Positions 35,492-43,768 of a DNA stretch of 64,000 nucleotides are shown here, one piece after another. The notes under the pieces are model-generated. The model searched no databases. It worked only from the letters and a program-made list of their open reading frames with translations, and had not been told where the DNA came from. Every line of letters starts with the position of its first letter. Positions within the stretch are counted from its first letter, which is position 1. The stretch is from JAICYJ01 sp038212095 (lineage in GTDB: Bacteria > Actinomycetota > Thermoleophilia > Gaiellales > JAICJC01). The stretch covers positions 62,001 to 126,000 of the forward strand of contig JBBQUW010000007.1 in the NCBI GenBank assembly GCA_038212095.1, in the 5' to 3' direction. The position numbers and the translations under genes were made by a program.

Positions 35492-36440
35492 AGGCGCCCA
35501 CGTCGAGTTCGCGGGCGGAGACCGCGTCGAGGCTGAGATGGTGCCCGCCGCCGGCTATCCGTTCCACCAGTTCGCGATCGGCGGCTTCCCGCGCCGCGCC
35601 TCGCCGCAGCTCGCACGCGCGCTGCTGCGGGCGGGTGCTGCTCCGATCGCCTGCCGGCGGATCATCTCTCGGGTGCGTCCAGACGTCGTGTTCGGCGCCG
35701 GCGGCTACGTCTCGGGGCCGATGCTGGCGGCGGCCGCGACCTCGCGGCTGCCCGGTGCGCTGCTTGAGGTCGACGCCCACATGGGCGTCGCGAACCGGCT
35801 GGCCGCGCCGTTGGTGCGGCGCATCTACCTGGCGTTTCCGATCCACCGCAGCGACGGCAAGTTTCTGGTCACCGGGCGGCCGATCGGGAGCCTCACCGTC
35901 CGGTCGACGGCCGCGTGGCAGGAGGATGTGCTGGTGGTGGGCGGCAGCCTCGGCGCCACCCACCTCAACCAGGTGGCCGCCGCGGCGTGGGCCGACGCCG
36001 ATCCCGGTTTCCGGGTGACGCACATCACCGGCGAACGCGACCTCGGCCGGTACGAGAGCCTGTCGAGCGACTGGTACCAGGTGCGCGGCTTCATCCCGGA
36101 TCTGCTGGCGACGATGCGAGGCAGCGCTCCCAAGCTGGTCGTGTCGCGGGCCGGCGGCGTCGTGTTCGAGATCGCTGCCGCGGGCTGTCCGGCGATCCTG
36201 ATCCCGTCCCCCAACGTGACCGCCGACCACCAGACGGCCAACGCCGGCTACCTGGAGCGGGCCGGTGCGGCGAAGGTGATCGCTGACGCCGACCTGACGC
36301 CGCGGCTGCTCGATGCCACCGTCCGGGGCCTGTTGGCGGATTCCGCCCGGCTGGACGAGATGTCGGCTGCGGCCCGGGACTGGGCGCGGCCGGACGCCGC
36401 AGTCAGGATCGCCGACGACCTGCTAACACTTGCACGATGA
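35376..36440 (+). CDS. murG: UDP-GlcNAc:lipid I N-acetylglucosaminyltransferase
   Basis: This is a GT28 enzyme of about 354 residues that forms lipid II. The first glycine loop GGTAGHVVPALAVAGEL and the FGAGGYVSGP motif are in the N-terminal domain. The C-terminal donor-binding region shows SRAGGVVFEIAAAG and PSPNVTADHQTANA. The start is uncertain, because the natural N-terminus begins about at SPRVLIAAGG; ATG 35376 (GAGG upstream), GTG 35403 and GTG 35418 are candidates, all inside ftsW. The stop overlaps murC. Confidence 0.92.
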   Translation: MARRPNPPSVQSPRVLIAAGGTAGHVVPALAVAGELRARGAHVEFAGGDRVEAEMVPAAGYPFHQFAIGGFPRRASPQLARALLRAGAAPIACRRIISRVRPDVVFGAGGYVSGPMLAAAATSRLPGALLEVDAHMGVANRLAAPLVRRIYLAFPIHRSDGKFLVTGRPIGSLTVRSTAAWQEDVLVVGGSLGATHLNQVAAAAWADADPGFRVTHITGERDLGRYESLSSDWYQVRGFIPDLLATMRGSAPKLVVSRAGGVVFEIAAAGCPAILIPSPNVTADHQTANAGYLERAGAAKVIADADLTPRLLDATVRGLLADSARLDEMSAAARDWARPDAAVRIADDLLTLAR

Positions 36441-37786
36441 GCTTCGCCGACCGCCGCCTTCACATGATCGGGATCGGGGGCGCCGGCGTCTCGGCGCTGG
36501 CCACGGTTGCCTACGCCTGGGGCGCGGACGTGTCCGGCTGCGACCAGGCGCCGTCGATCTACTCCCAACGGCTGCAGAGGTTCGGCGTGCCGGTCTCGAT
36601 CGGCCATGACCGGGCGCACCTCTCGCCGGGAGTCGAGGTGGTCGTCTCCTCGGCGATCGCGGCCGACGAGCCGGAGCTGCTGGCGGCGCGAGAGCTGGGA
36701 CTTCCGCGACTGCATCGGGCGCAGCTGCTGGCCGAGATGGTCGCTTCGCGGCGCTCGATCTGCGTGGCCGGTGCGCACGGCAAGACCACCACCTCGGCCA
36801 TGATCGCCTTCGCGGCCCAGCGGCTGGGGCTCGATCCGACGTTCCTGATCGGCGGCGAGGTGCCTCAGCTGGGCGGCAACGCGGGCCCCGGCTCGGGCAC
36901 CCTGCTGGTTGCCGAGGCGGACGAGTCGGACGGCTCGCTCTCGCTGCTGCGACCGCGGGTCGCCGTGGTCACCAACATCGAGCTCGACCACCATGCCCGC
37001 TTCGCCTCGCTGGACGAGCTGCGCCAGCTGTTCGCCGATTGGGCGACCGAGCTGCCGCAACGCGGGACGCTGGTGGCGCACGAATCGGTCACGTTGCCAA
37101 CGCAGGCGAATGTCGTCCACTACGGCTACGGCGAGGTGGAGTGGCAGGTGAGCGCGGTCGAGCAGGGGGGTGGCCGCACCGGCTGCTGGCTGCGCACGCC
37201 GGAAGGCGTGCCGGTGCACGTCTCGCTCGAGCTCGCGGGCGCGCACAACGCGCTGAACGCCGCGGCCGCGATCGCCGCCCTGCACGCGGCTGCGGGCGTG
37301 CAGGCGGCCGACGCCGCCGCTGCGCTGGCTGGCTTTACAGGGGTCGGCCGCCGTTTCGAGCTGCGCGGCCGGCGGGCGGGGGCCTGGATCGTCGATGACT
37401 ACGCCCACCATCCCACCGAGGTCGCCGCCACCATCGCCGCCGCCCGAGCCTGGACGCCTGGCCGGGTGGTCGTCTGCTTCCAACCGCACCTCTACTCGCG
37501 CACCGAGGCGCTGGCACGGGAGTTCGGCACCGCGCTGTCCGCTGCGGACGAGGTTGTGGTGACAGAGATCTACGCCGCACGCGAGCAACCGCTGGCGGGC
37601 GTCACCGCCAAGCTGGTGGTGGACGCGGTCAGCGAGCGGCGACCGGGAATGCCGCTGGCCTACCAGCCGGGCGTCGAGGCCAGCGCCCGGTTCCTGGCGT
37701 CGCGTATCCGTGATGGCGACATGCTGCTGACGGTGGGAGCGGGCGACGTGCGGCGGGTGGGAGACCTGCTGCTGGAGATGGTGTGA
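36437..37786 (+). CDS. murC: UDP-N-acetylmuramate:L-alanine ligase
   Basis: This is a 449-residue Mur ligase. The N-terminal nucleotide-sugar loop is MIGIGGAGVSALA, the ATP loop AGAHGKTTTSAM, then EADESDGSL and the C-terminal DDYAHHPTEVAATI and FQPHLYSRTEAL segments of MurC. It starts the peptide stem by adding L-Ala. The ATG overlaps murG and the stop overlaps murB, in the classical order murG-murC-murB-ftsQ. Confidence 0.95.
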   Translation: MSFADRRLHMIGIGGAGVSALATVAYAWGADVSGCDQAPSIYSQRLQRFGVPVSIGHDRAHLSPGVEVVVSSAIAADEPELLAARELGLPRLHRAQLLAEMVASRRSICVAGAHGKTTTSAMIAFAAQRLGLDPTFLIGGEVPQLGGNAGPGSGTLLVAEADESDGSLSLLRPRVAVVTNIELDHHARFASLDELRQLFADWATELPQRGTLVAHESVTLPTQANVVHYGYGEVEWQVSAVEQGGGRTGCWLRTPEGVPVHVSLELAGAHNALNAAAAIAALHAAAGVQAADAAAALAGFTGVGRRFELRGRRAGAWIVDDYAHHPTEVAATIAAARAWTPGRVVVCFQPHLYSRTEALAREFGTALSAADEVVVTEIYAAREQPLAGVTAKLVVDAVSERRPGMPLAYQPGVEASARFLASRIRDGDMLLTVGAGDVRRVGDLLLEMV

Positions 37787-38682
37787 CCACGCTGCCCGGC
37801 TTCATCGAGCAGGACGTGCCGATCTCGCGGCTGACAACGCTCGGCACCGGCGGGCCGGCGCGCTACTTCGGCCGGCCCGAGGATCTCGAGCAGCTCGCGG
37901 CGTTGCTCGAGTGGCGGGCCGAGCAGGGGCTGGCGATGGCGGTGATCGGGCTGGGATCGAACCTGCTCGCGGCCGATGCGGGGTTCGACGGCCTGGTGGT
38001 GCGGCTGTCCGGCCGGCTGGCCGCGATCGAGCGGGATGGCACGGACATCCGGTGCGGCGGCGGCGCCTCGCTGGCGGCGGTGGTCAAGCGGGCCTCGCAG
38101 TGGGGCTTGTCCGGCATCGAGTTCGGCTGCGCCATCCCGGGAACGGTCGGCGGCGCCGTGCGAATGAACGCCGGCGCATACGGCGGCGAGATGTGCGACG
38201 TGCTCGCCGAGGCGCTGGTGATGGCGGCCGGTGGCGGACGCTCCGGCGGCCCGCAGCAGCTGGCGATGAGCTACCGCCGCTCCAACGTGACGGGCGATGA
38301 GGTGGTGGCTGAGGTCAGGCTCGCGCTGGCGGCCGGCGATCCGCAGTCGATCTCGGAGACGGTGCACGAGATGCAGCGCAGGCGCAAGCAGGCACAGCCG
38401 GGCGGGGTGAGGACGTTCGGAAGCGTGTGGAAGAATCCGTCACAGGAGATGACGGCGGGCATGCTGCTGGAGCGGTGTGGGCTGAAGGGGCTGGCGATCG
38501 GTGGCGCGCGCATCTCGCCCGTGCATGCAAACTTCATCGAGAACACAGGCGACGCTAGCTCGGCCGACGTGATCGCCCTGATGGTGGAGTGCCGGCGGCG
38601 CGCGCGAGACCAGTTCTCGGTCGTGCTCGAGCACGAGGTTCAGCTGCTGGGCGCGATCGAGCTGCCGTCCGACGCCGCCTGA
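37783..38682 (+). CDS. murB: UDP-N-acetylenolpyruvoylglucosamine reductase
   Basis: This is a 299-residue FAD enzyme that reduces enolpyruvyl-UDP-GlcNAc to UDP-MurNAc. The FAD-binding region shows VIGLGSNLLAAD and FGCAIPGTVGGAVRMNAGAYG, and the C-terminal domain shows RKQAQPGG and SVWKNP (with the proton-donor Ser region) and ISPVHANFIEN. The GTG overlaps the murC stop. A 12-base gap separates it from ftsQ. Confidence 0.94.
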   Translation: MTTLPGFIEQDVPISRLTTLGTGGPARYFGRPEDLEQLAALLEWRAEQGLAMAVIGLGSNLLAADAGFDGLVVRLSGRLAAIERDGTDIRCGGGASLAAVVKRASQWGLSGIEFGCAIPGTVGGAVRMNAGAYGGEMCDVLAEALVMAAGGGRSGGPQQLAMSYRRSNVTGDEVVAEVRLALAAGDPQSISETVHEMQRRRKQAQPGGVRTFGSVWKNPSQEMTAGMLLERCGLKGLAIGGARISPVHANFIENTGDASSADVIALMVECRRRARDQFSVVLEHEVQLLGAIELPSDAA

Positions 38683-38694
38683 CGCGACCGCCGC

Positions 38695-39546
38695 ATGGCA
38701 GGTATCTGCCCGCCGGCGTTGAATTCTCCCGTCGTGCAGCTCGTCTCGGGCATCGATGAAGCGTTCATGCTTCGCCGCCGCGAGCTCCTGCGAGAGCAGG
38801 GGCGGCGCCGGCTGGCGATCGTGCTGGCGATCGTGCTGGCGGTCGCGGCGGTCGCCGGCTACAAGCTGCTCGCGATGTCGTCGGCCTTTGCCGTCACCCA
38901 GGTGCAGGTGAGCGGGGCCAAGCCCTTGCTGGCGCGCGAGATCCACGCCGCCGTCGAGTCGGTGGCCGGCGGGCGCAGCCTGCTGCAGGTCGACCGCGGC
39001 GCGATCGTCCGCAGGCTGGAGGCGATGCCCTACGTCCAGTCGGTCTCGATCGACCGGTCATTCCCTCACACGCTGGCAGTGCACGTCGTGGTCGAGCATC
39101 CGACCGTGGTCGTGATGGCCGGCCAGACCGGCTACCTTGTCTCCGCCGATGGCCGCGTGCTGGCCCAGACGGCGAAGGCGCCGGCGGCGTTGCCACGAGT
39201 GACCGCGGCCGGCACCACCGCGCTGACGGTTGGCCGCGACAACGGCGACGGAAGCGTCGCTGCGGCACTGCAGGTGCTGGCGGCGACGCCGCCCGGCTTC
39301 CGCAAGGGCGTGGGCCGGATCACGGCGTTGATCCCCGGGGCGGGAACGATTACGGCCGTGATCGGAAAGCACATCCAGCTGCGGCTGGGCGACACCAGCC
39401 AGCTGACCCTCAAGCTCGAGGTGGTGCAGCGCGTGATGCAGCGGATCCGGGGTGCACAGCGCTCGGAGCTGGCCTACATCGATGTCAGCGCACCATCACG
39501 CCCAGCATACGGCATGCGGTCGTCCTTACCCTCAACTTCAGGGTGA
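38695..39546 (+). CDS. ftsQ: cell division protein FtsQ/DivIB
   Basis: This is a 283-residue bitopic protein with a cytoplasmic tail of about 42 residues, one membrane helix (about 43-62), a POTRA domain from about FAVTQVQVSGAKP, and the FtsQ beta-domain (VQSVSIDRSFPHTLAVHVVVEHP). It joins FtsL/FtsB in the divisome core. There is no clear ribosome site at ATG 38695; the in-frame ATG at 38767 would shorten the tail by 24 residues. The stop is followed by a promoter-bearing gap before ftsZ. Confidence 0.88.
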   Translation: MAGICPPALNSPVVQLVSGIDEAFMLRRRELLREQGRRRLAIVLAIVLAVAAVAGYKLLAMSSAFAVTQVQVSGAKPLLAREIHAAVESVAGGRSLLQVDRGAIVRRLEAMPYVQSVSIDRSFPHTLAVHVVVEHPTVVVMAGQTGYLVSADGRVLAQTAKAPAALPRVTAAGTTALTVGRDNGDGSVAAALQVLAATPPGFRKGVGRITALIPGAGTITAVIGKHIQLRLGDTSQLTLKLEVVQRVMQRIRGAQRSELAYIDVSAPSRPAYGMRSSLPSTSG

Positions 39547-39569
39547 GAGTTGCATCCATCAGGTTCGGC

Positions 39570-39598
39570 TTGACACCCAGGGTTGATCGGAGTACGCT
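39570..39598 (+). promoter_or_regulatory. vegetative promoter before ftsZ
   Basis: TTGACA, a 17-base spacer and TACGCT form a standard sigma-70-type promoter. It lies about 130 bases before ftsZ, in the only sizeable gap of the dcw cluster, so ftsZ can be transcribed independently of the MraZ-controlled upstream operon. Confidence 0.75.
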
Positions 39599-39727
39599 GG
39601 CAACGGTGCCCCGCGTCGTCCGGCAGGATCCGGTACGCCGTGCGGGCTCAACGTGTTTTTGGGAGTACTCTCAGGCTGACCGTCAGAGTGAGGCGGTGGC
39701 CGGTGCCGCGACGGAGGTTTCACAACC

Positions 39728-40813
39728 ATGAGGGATCAGAGTGGGAACTACCTGGCCGTGATCAAGGTCGTCGGGGTCGGCGGTGGAGGTACCAACGCCG
39801 TCAACCGGATGGTCGATGCCGGCCTTCGCGGCGTCGAGTTCATCGCCGTCAACACCGACGCTCAGGCGTTGCTGATGTGCGACGCCGACGTCAAGATCCA
39901 CATCGGATCCAAGATCACGCGCGGCCTCGGCGCCGGCGCGGATCCCTCGATCGGCCGCGAGGCGGCGATGGAGAGCCGCGACGAGCTGAAGGAGGCGCTC
40001 AAGGGCGCCGACATGGTATTCGTGACCGCGGGCAAGGGCGGCGGCACCGGCACAGGCGCCGCGCCGGTGATCGCCGAGATCGCGCGAGAACTGGGCTCGC
40101 TGACGGTCGGAGTAGTCACGCGTCCATTCGGATTCGAGGGACGCAAGCGCGGCGATCAGGCCGACCAGGGCATCCGCACGCTGCGCGAGAAGGTCGACAC
40201 GCTGATCATCATTCCCAACGACCGCCTGCTGCAGGTGGTCGAGAAGCGCACGTCGATCGTGGATGCGTTCCGGATCGCCGACGATGTTCTGCGCCAGGGC
40301 GTGCAGGGGATCACCGACCTGATCACGGTGCCGGGCCTGATCAACCTCGACTTTGCCGACGTGCGCACCATTATGCGCGAGGCAGGTTCGGCGCTGATGG
40401 GCATCGGTCTCGCCAGCGGCGAGAACCGCGCCGCCGAGGCCGCCCGGGCTGCCATCTCATCGCCGTTGCTGGAGGCGTCGGTGGAGGGTGCGACCGGCAT
40501 CCTGCTGAACATCACCGGCGGCGCCGACCTTGGCCTGTTCGAGGTCAACGAGGCGGCCGAGATCATCGGCAGCGCCTCCGACTCGGATGCGAACATCATC
40601 TTCGGCGCGGTGATCGACGAGGCGATGGCCGATCAGGTGCGTGTGACCGTGATCGCGACCGGGTTCGACCGTTCGTCCAAGTCGCGGCCTGCGGCCGCCT
40701 TTGCGACCGGCACACGGGAGACTCCGTCGCGGAAGCTCGAAGACACCAGCACCGGTGAGTTCGAGCTGCCCAAGGAGGCGCTCGAGATCCCCAGCTTCCT
40801 GCGCGAGCAGTAG
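39728..40813 (+). CDS. ftsZ: cell division GTPase FtsZ
   Basis: This is a 361-residue tubulin homologue that forms the division ring. The nucleotide-binding loop is VVGVGGGGTNAVNRM, the tubulin signature is GKGGGTGTGAAP, and the T7 loop is LINLDFADV with the catalytic Asp. The C-terminal linker is short and ends in the conserved peptide LEIPSFLREQ, the docking site for SepF or similar partners. GGAGG lies about ten bases before the ATG. The usual actinobacterial followers (yggS, sepF) are not next; the gcv operon follows. Confidence 0.96.
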   Translation: MRDQSGNYLAVIKVVGVGGGGTNAVNRMVDAGLRGVEFIAVNTDAQALLMCDADVKIHIGSKITRGLGAGADPSIGREAAMESRDELKEALKGADMVFVTAGKGGGTGTGAAPVIAEIARELGSLTVGVVTRPFGFEGRKRGDQADQGIRTLREKVDTLIIIPNDRLLQVVEKRTSIVDAFRIADDVLRQGVQGITDLITVPGLINLDFADVRTIMREAGSALMGIGLASGENRAAEAARAAISSPLLEASVEGATGILLNITGGADLGLFEVNEAAEIIGSASDSDANIIFGAVIDEAMADQVRVTVIATGFDRSSKSRPAAAFATGTRETPSRKLEDTSTGEFELPKEALEIPSFLREQ

Positions 40814-40848
40814 CCGCGCACGGCCCGCTGAGACGGCCTGTTTCTCGG

Positions 40849-40971
40849 TAATATCAGTGCACGCCCGAGTGGCCGAACGGCCTCCACTCGATCCTTGTCG
40901 CCGGCTCCCTGGCGGCAGGCCGGCTGCCGAGGCACCTGTTGACTCGGGCACTGTGTAGACTGCTCTTCCGG
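40849..40971 (+). promoter_or_regulatory. gcv operon promoter candidate and structured 5' leader
   Basis: A TAATAT hexamer (40849-40854) is a good -10 element without a clear -35; it would start transcription near 40861. The predicted leader begins with GCCCGAGT (40863-40870), which pairs perfectly with ACTCGGGC (40942-40949). An overlapping 7-base stem, CGAGTGG (40866-40872) with CCACTCG (40884-40890), excludes that long-range pairing. GCCGGC-rich helices lie between. It does not show the conserved glycine-riboswitch core and is not a tRNA. A second -10-like TAGACT (40956-40961) just before gcvT could give a leaderless message instead. Confidence 0.45.
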
Positions 40972-42039
40972 ATGGCTGAGGAGACCGCGCTACGCCGGAC
41001 CCCGCTCTACGACCGCCACGTCGCGGCCGGTGCGCGCATCGTTCCGTTCGCGGGCTGGGAGATGCCGGTGCAGTATCAGGGCATCATCCCCGAGCACCTC
41101 GCCGTACGTACGGCGGCGGGACTGTTCGACGTCTCGCACATGGGGCAGCTGGAGCTGCGCGGGCCGGGCGCGCTGGAGTCCTGCCAGCAGATGCTGTCCA
41201 ACGATCTCCGTCGGATCGCGGCCGGCCATGCGCAGTACACGCTGCTTCTGAACGAGGCCGGCCGGCCGGTCGACGACCTGATCGTCTACCGGTTTGCCGA
41301 CGACCACCTGCTGCTGGTGGTCAATGCCTCGCGCGTCGACGACGATCGCGGCTGGCTGGCAGATCACCTGCCCGACGGCGTGGCGCTGGACGACCGGTCG
41401 GCCGAGATGGCGATGCTCGCGCTGCAGGGGCCGACATCGCTGGGCCTGGTGGAGCTGCCCGAGCTCGAGCCGTTCGCCTTCGTCCAGGCCGACGTCTGCG
41501 GCGTCCCCGCGATCGTCGCCCGCACCGGCTACACGGGCGAGCCGGGAGTGGAGCTGATGGTGGCCGGCGAGCGGGCGGCGGAGCTGTGGGATGCGATCGT
41601 CGCCGCCGGCGCGACTCCCTGCGGGCTGGGGGCGCGGGACACGTTGCGGCTCGAGGTCTGCTACCCCCTGTACGGCAACGATCTCTCGCTGGAGCGAACG
41701 GCGCTCGAGGCGGGACTGGGGTGGGTGTGCGCCCTCGACGCCAAGGAGTTCGTCGGCGCCGGTGCCCTTCGCGAGCAGCGGGCCGCCGGCGGGCACGACC
41801 GGCTGGTGGCTTTCACCATGTCTGAGCGTGGCATCCCCCGTCCGGGCATGGCGGTGCTACCGGCCGGCGTTGTCACCAGCGGCACCATGTCGCCGTCACT
41901 CGGCCTTGGTATCGGCATGGGCTACGTCCCCGCCGACGGCGCCGCGGTCGGCGGCGCGATCCAGATCGACGTGCGCGGCCGCCCTCTCGCGGCCGTGATC
42001 GCCAAGAAGCCACTGTACGTCAAGGAGACGACCGAATGA
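40972..42039 (+). CDS. gcvT: glycine cleavage system T protein (aminomethyltransferase)
   Basis: This is a 355-residue enzyme that transfers the methylene group from the H-protein-bound intermediate to tetrahydrofolate, releasing ammonia. Typical segments are RTPLYDRHVAAGARIVPFAGWEMPVQY at the N-terminus, LFDVSHMGQLELRG, and the folate-binding region with ARTGYTGEPGVELMV and GLGARDTLRLE. ATG 40972 is chosen because homology begins there; no ribosome site is seen. It is the first gene of the gcv operon and overlaps gcvH (ATGA). Confidence 0.95.
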   Translation: MAEETALRRTPLYDRHVAAGARIVPFAGWEMPVQYQGIIPEHLAVRTAAGLFDVSHMGQLELRGPGALESCQQMLSNDLRRIAAGHAQYTLLLNEAGRPVDDLIVYRFADDHLLLVVNASRVDDDRGWLADHLPDGVALDDRSAEMAMLALQGPTSLGLVELPELEPFAFVQADVCGVPAIVARTGYTGEPGVELMVAGERAAELWDAIVAAGATPCGLGARDTLRLEVCYPLYGNDLSLERTALEAGLGWVCALDAKEFVGAGALREQRAAGGHDRLVAFTMSERGIPRPGMAVLPAGVVTSGTMSPSLGLGIGMGYVPADGAAVGGAIQIDVRGRPLAAVIAKKPLYVKETTE

Positions 42040-42428
42040 GCGACGCGAGCTACCCCGATGGGCTCTACTACAACGAGCAGCACGACTGGGCACGGGTGGA
42101 GGGTGACAGCGCCACCTTCGGCATCACCTGGTATGCGCAGGACACGCTGGGCGAGGTCGTCTACTACAGCCCCGCCGCCGTCGGCACCGCGGTCACCCAG
42201 GGCGGCGAGTACGGGGAGCTCGAGTCGACCAAGGCCGTCTCGCCGTTGATCTCGCCGCTGGCCGGCGAGGTGACCGAGGTCAACGACGCGCTGGAGGGCA
42301 ACGAGTCCAGCGTGAACGACGATCCCTACGGCGACGGCTGGCTGATCAAAGTGCGGCTGGCGGATCCGTCACAGCTCGACTCGCTGATGGACGCTGCCGC
42401 TTACCAGGCGTACATCGAGACGCTGTGA
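42036..42428 (+). CDS. gcvH: glycine cleavage system H protein (lipoyl carrier)
   Basis: This is a 130-residue lipoyl-domain protein. The lipoylated lysine is Lys66 in ELESTKAVSPLISP. The barrel-forming HDWARVEGD and GITWYAQDTLGEVVYY segments match GcvH. It shuttles the aminomethyl group between GcvP, GcvT and the lipoamide dehydrogenase. Both ends overlap neighbours by four bases. Confidence 0.95.
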   Translation: MSDASYPDGLYYNEQHDWARVEGDSATFGITWYAQDTLGEVVYYSPAAVGTAVTQGGEYGELESTKAVSPLISPLAGEVTEVNDALEGNESSVNDDPYGDGWLIKVRLADPSQLDSLMDAAAYQAYIETL

Positions 42429-43768
42429 CCTTCACCTCGCTGACCGACTCCGACCGCCGGCAGATGCTGGCCACGATTGGCGTCGACTCGATCGAGCAGC
42501 TGTTCGCCGAGATTCCGGCCGCCGTGCGGCTGAACCGGCCGCTGGCGCTCGAGCCGGCGCTGTCGGAGGCGGAGCTGTGGGCGCACATGGCCGAGCTGGC
42601 CGAGCGCAACGTGCACGTCGGCCGCGAGCTCTCGTTCCTGGGTGCCGGCGTCTACGACCACTACGTGCCGGCCGTCGTCGACACGGTGATGCAGCGGGGC
42701 GAGTTCCTGACGGCCTATACGCCCTACCAGCCCGAGATGAGCCAGGGCGTCCTGCAAGCGATCTTCGAGTATCAGACCGCAATCTGCGAGCTGACCGGAA
42801 TGGATGTCAGCAACGCCTCAGGGTACGACGGGATGACGGTCGCGGCGGACGCGTGCTATGTGGCCAAGCTCGCCACCGGCCGCAACAAGGTGGTGGTGGC
42901 TGAGGCGCTCAACCCCCAGGCCCGCGAGGTTGTGCGCACGTTCGCACCCGGGTTCGGCATGGAGGTGGTGGAGGTGCCCCATACCGATGGAGCGACCGAC
43001 CCCGACCGCTGGCGAGATGCGGCGGCCGGGGCCGCGCTGGCGATCTTCCAGCAGCCGAACTTCCTGGGCGTGCTGGAGGACGCGCCTGCGCTGGCCGAGG
43101 CGGCCACCGCCGCCGGCGCGCTGCCGGTCGCCCACGTCGACCCGATGTCGCTCGGCGTGCTCGAGGCGCCGGGCAACTATGGCTGTGCGCTCGCGATCGG
43201 CGAGGGCCAGCCCGCGGGCAACTACCTCTCCTACGGCGGCCCCCACTACGGCTTCCTGGCCGCACGCATGGAATACGCCCGACAGCTGCCGGGCCGGATC
43301 GTGGGCGAGACCTCTGACCGCGATGGCCGTCGCGGCTACGTGCTGACGCTGCAGACGCGCGAGCAGCACATCCGCCGCGAGAAGGCGACGTCCAACATCA
43401 CCTCCAACCAGACGCTGCTCGCGCTGGGCGGTCTGGTCTATCTGTCGTGGCTGGGCCCGTCCGGGATTTCCGAGGTGGGGCAGCGCTCGGCCGCGCTGGC
43501 CGAGCACGCCAAGCGCCGGTTGGGGCTGCCGCCGGCCTTCGACCGGCCGACGTTGCGCGAGTTCGTCGTGCGCACGGGCATGCCCGCGCGCGACGTGATC
43601 GATGGCTGCAAAAAGCTGGGTGTCCACCCTGGACTGGCGGTCGGCCGCTACTACGAGGGACTTGACGACGCGCTCATGATGGCCTTCACGGAGCGGCGCA
43701 CGGTGGAGGAGATCGAGCGCCTGGCGGATGCGTTGGAGTCGGTCGGCGTGCGGCTGGGGCAGCTATGA
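42425..43768 (+). CDS. gcvPA: glycine dehydrogenase (decarboxylating) subunit 1
   Basis: This is a 447-residue N-terminal half of the PLP-dependent P protein, encoded as a separate subunit. Family segments include FLGAGVYDHYVPAVVD, AYTPYQPEMSQGVLQAIFEYQT and GMDVSNASGYDG. The PLP lysine sits in the partner subunit. The split GcvPA/GcvPB form is common in Firmicutes and archaea, while many actinobacteria use one long GcvP, so this is a useful taxonomic hint. GTG start overlapping gcvH; stop overlapping gcvPB. Confidence 0.94.
   Translation: MTFTSLTDSDRRQMLATIGVDSIEQLFAEIPAAVRLNRPLALEPALSEAELWAHMAELAERNVHVGRELSFLGAGVYDHYVPAVVDTVMQRGEFLTAYTPYQPEMSQGVLQAIFEYQTAICELTGMDVSNASGYDGMTVAADACYVAKLATGRNKVVVAEALNPQAREVVRTFAPGFGMEVVEVPHTDGATDPDRWRDAAAGAALAIFQQPNFLGVLEDAPALAEAATAAGALPVAHVDPMSLGVLEAPGNYGCALAIGEGQPAGNYLSYGGPHYGFLAARMEYARQLPGRIVGETSDRDGRRGYVLTLQTREQHIRREKATSNITSNQTLLALGGLVYLSWLGPSGISEVGQRSAALAEHAKRRLGLPPAFDRPTLREFVVRTGMPARDVIDGCKKLGVHPGLAVGRYYEGLDDALMMAFTERRTVEEIERLADALESVGVRLGQL

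Noticed and set aside
39528..39544. ACCCT/AGGGT hairpin at the end of ftsQ
   Set aside because: Only five base pairs, inside the coding end and without a T-run; not convincing as a terminator.
40863..40953. tRNA-like stretch starting GCCCGAGTGGCCGAACGGCC and closing with CTCGGGC
   Set aside because: No T-loop (GTTCGA) and no proper anticodon arm; only the end stem resembles a tRNA. Kept only as a possible leader structure.
40939..40961. TTGACT ... TAGACT as a promoter for gcvT
   Set aside because: The spacer is only 11 bases, too short for a normal -35/-10 pair; TAGACT may still act alone as a -10.
40814..40971. Classical glycine riboswitch before gcvT
   Set aside because: The conserved aptamer core and tandem arrangement are not visible in the sequence.
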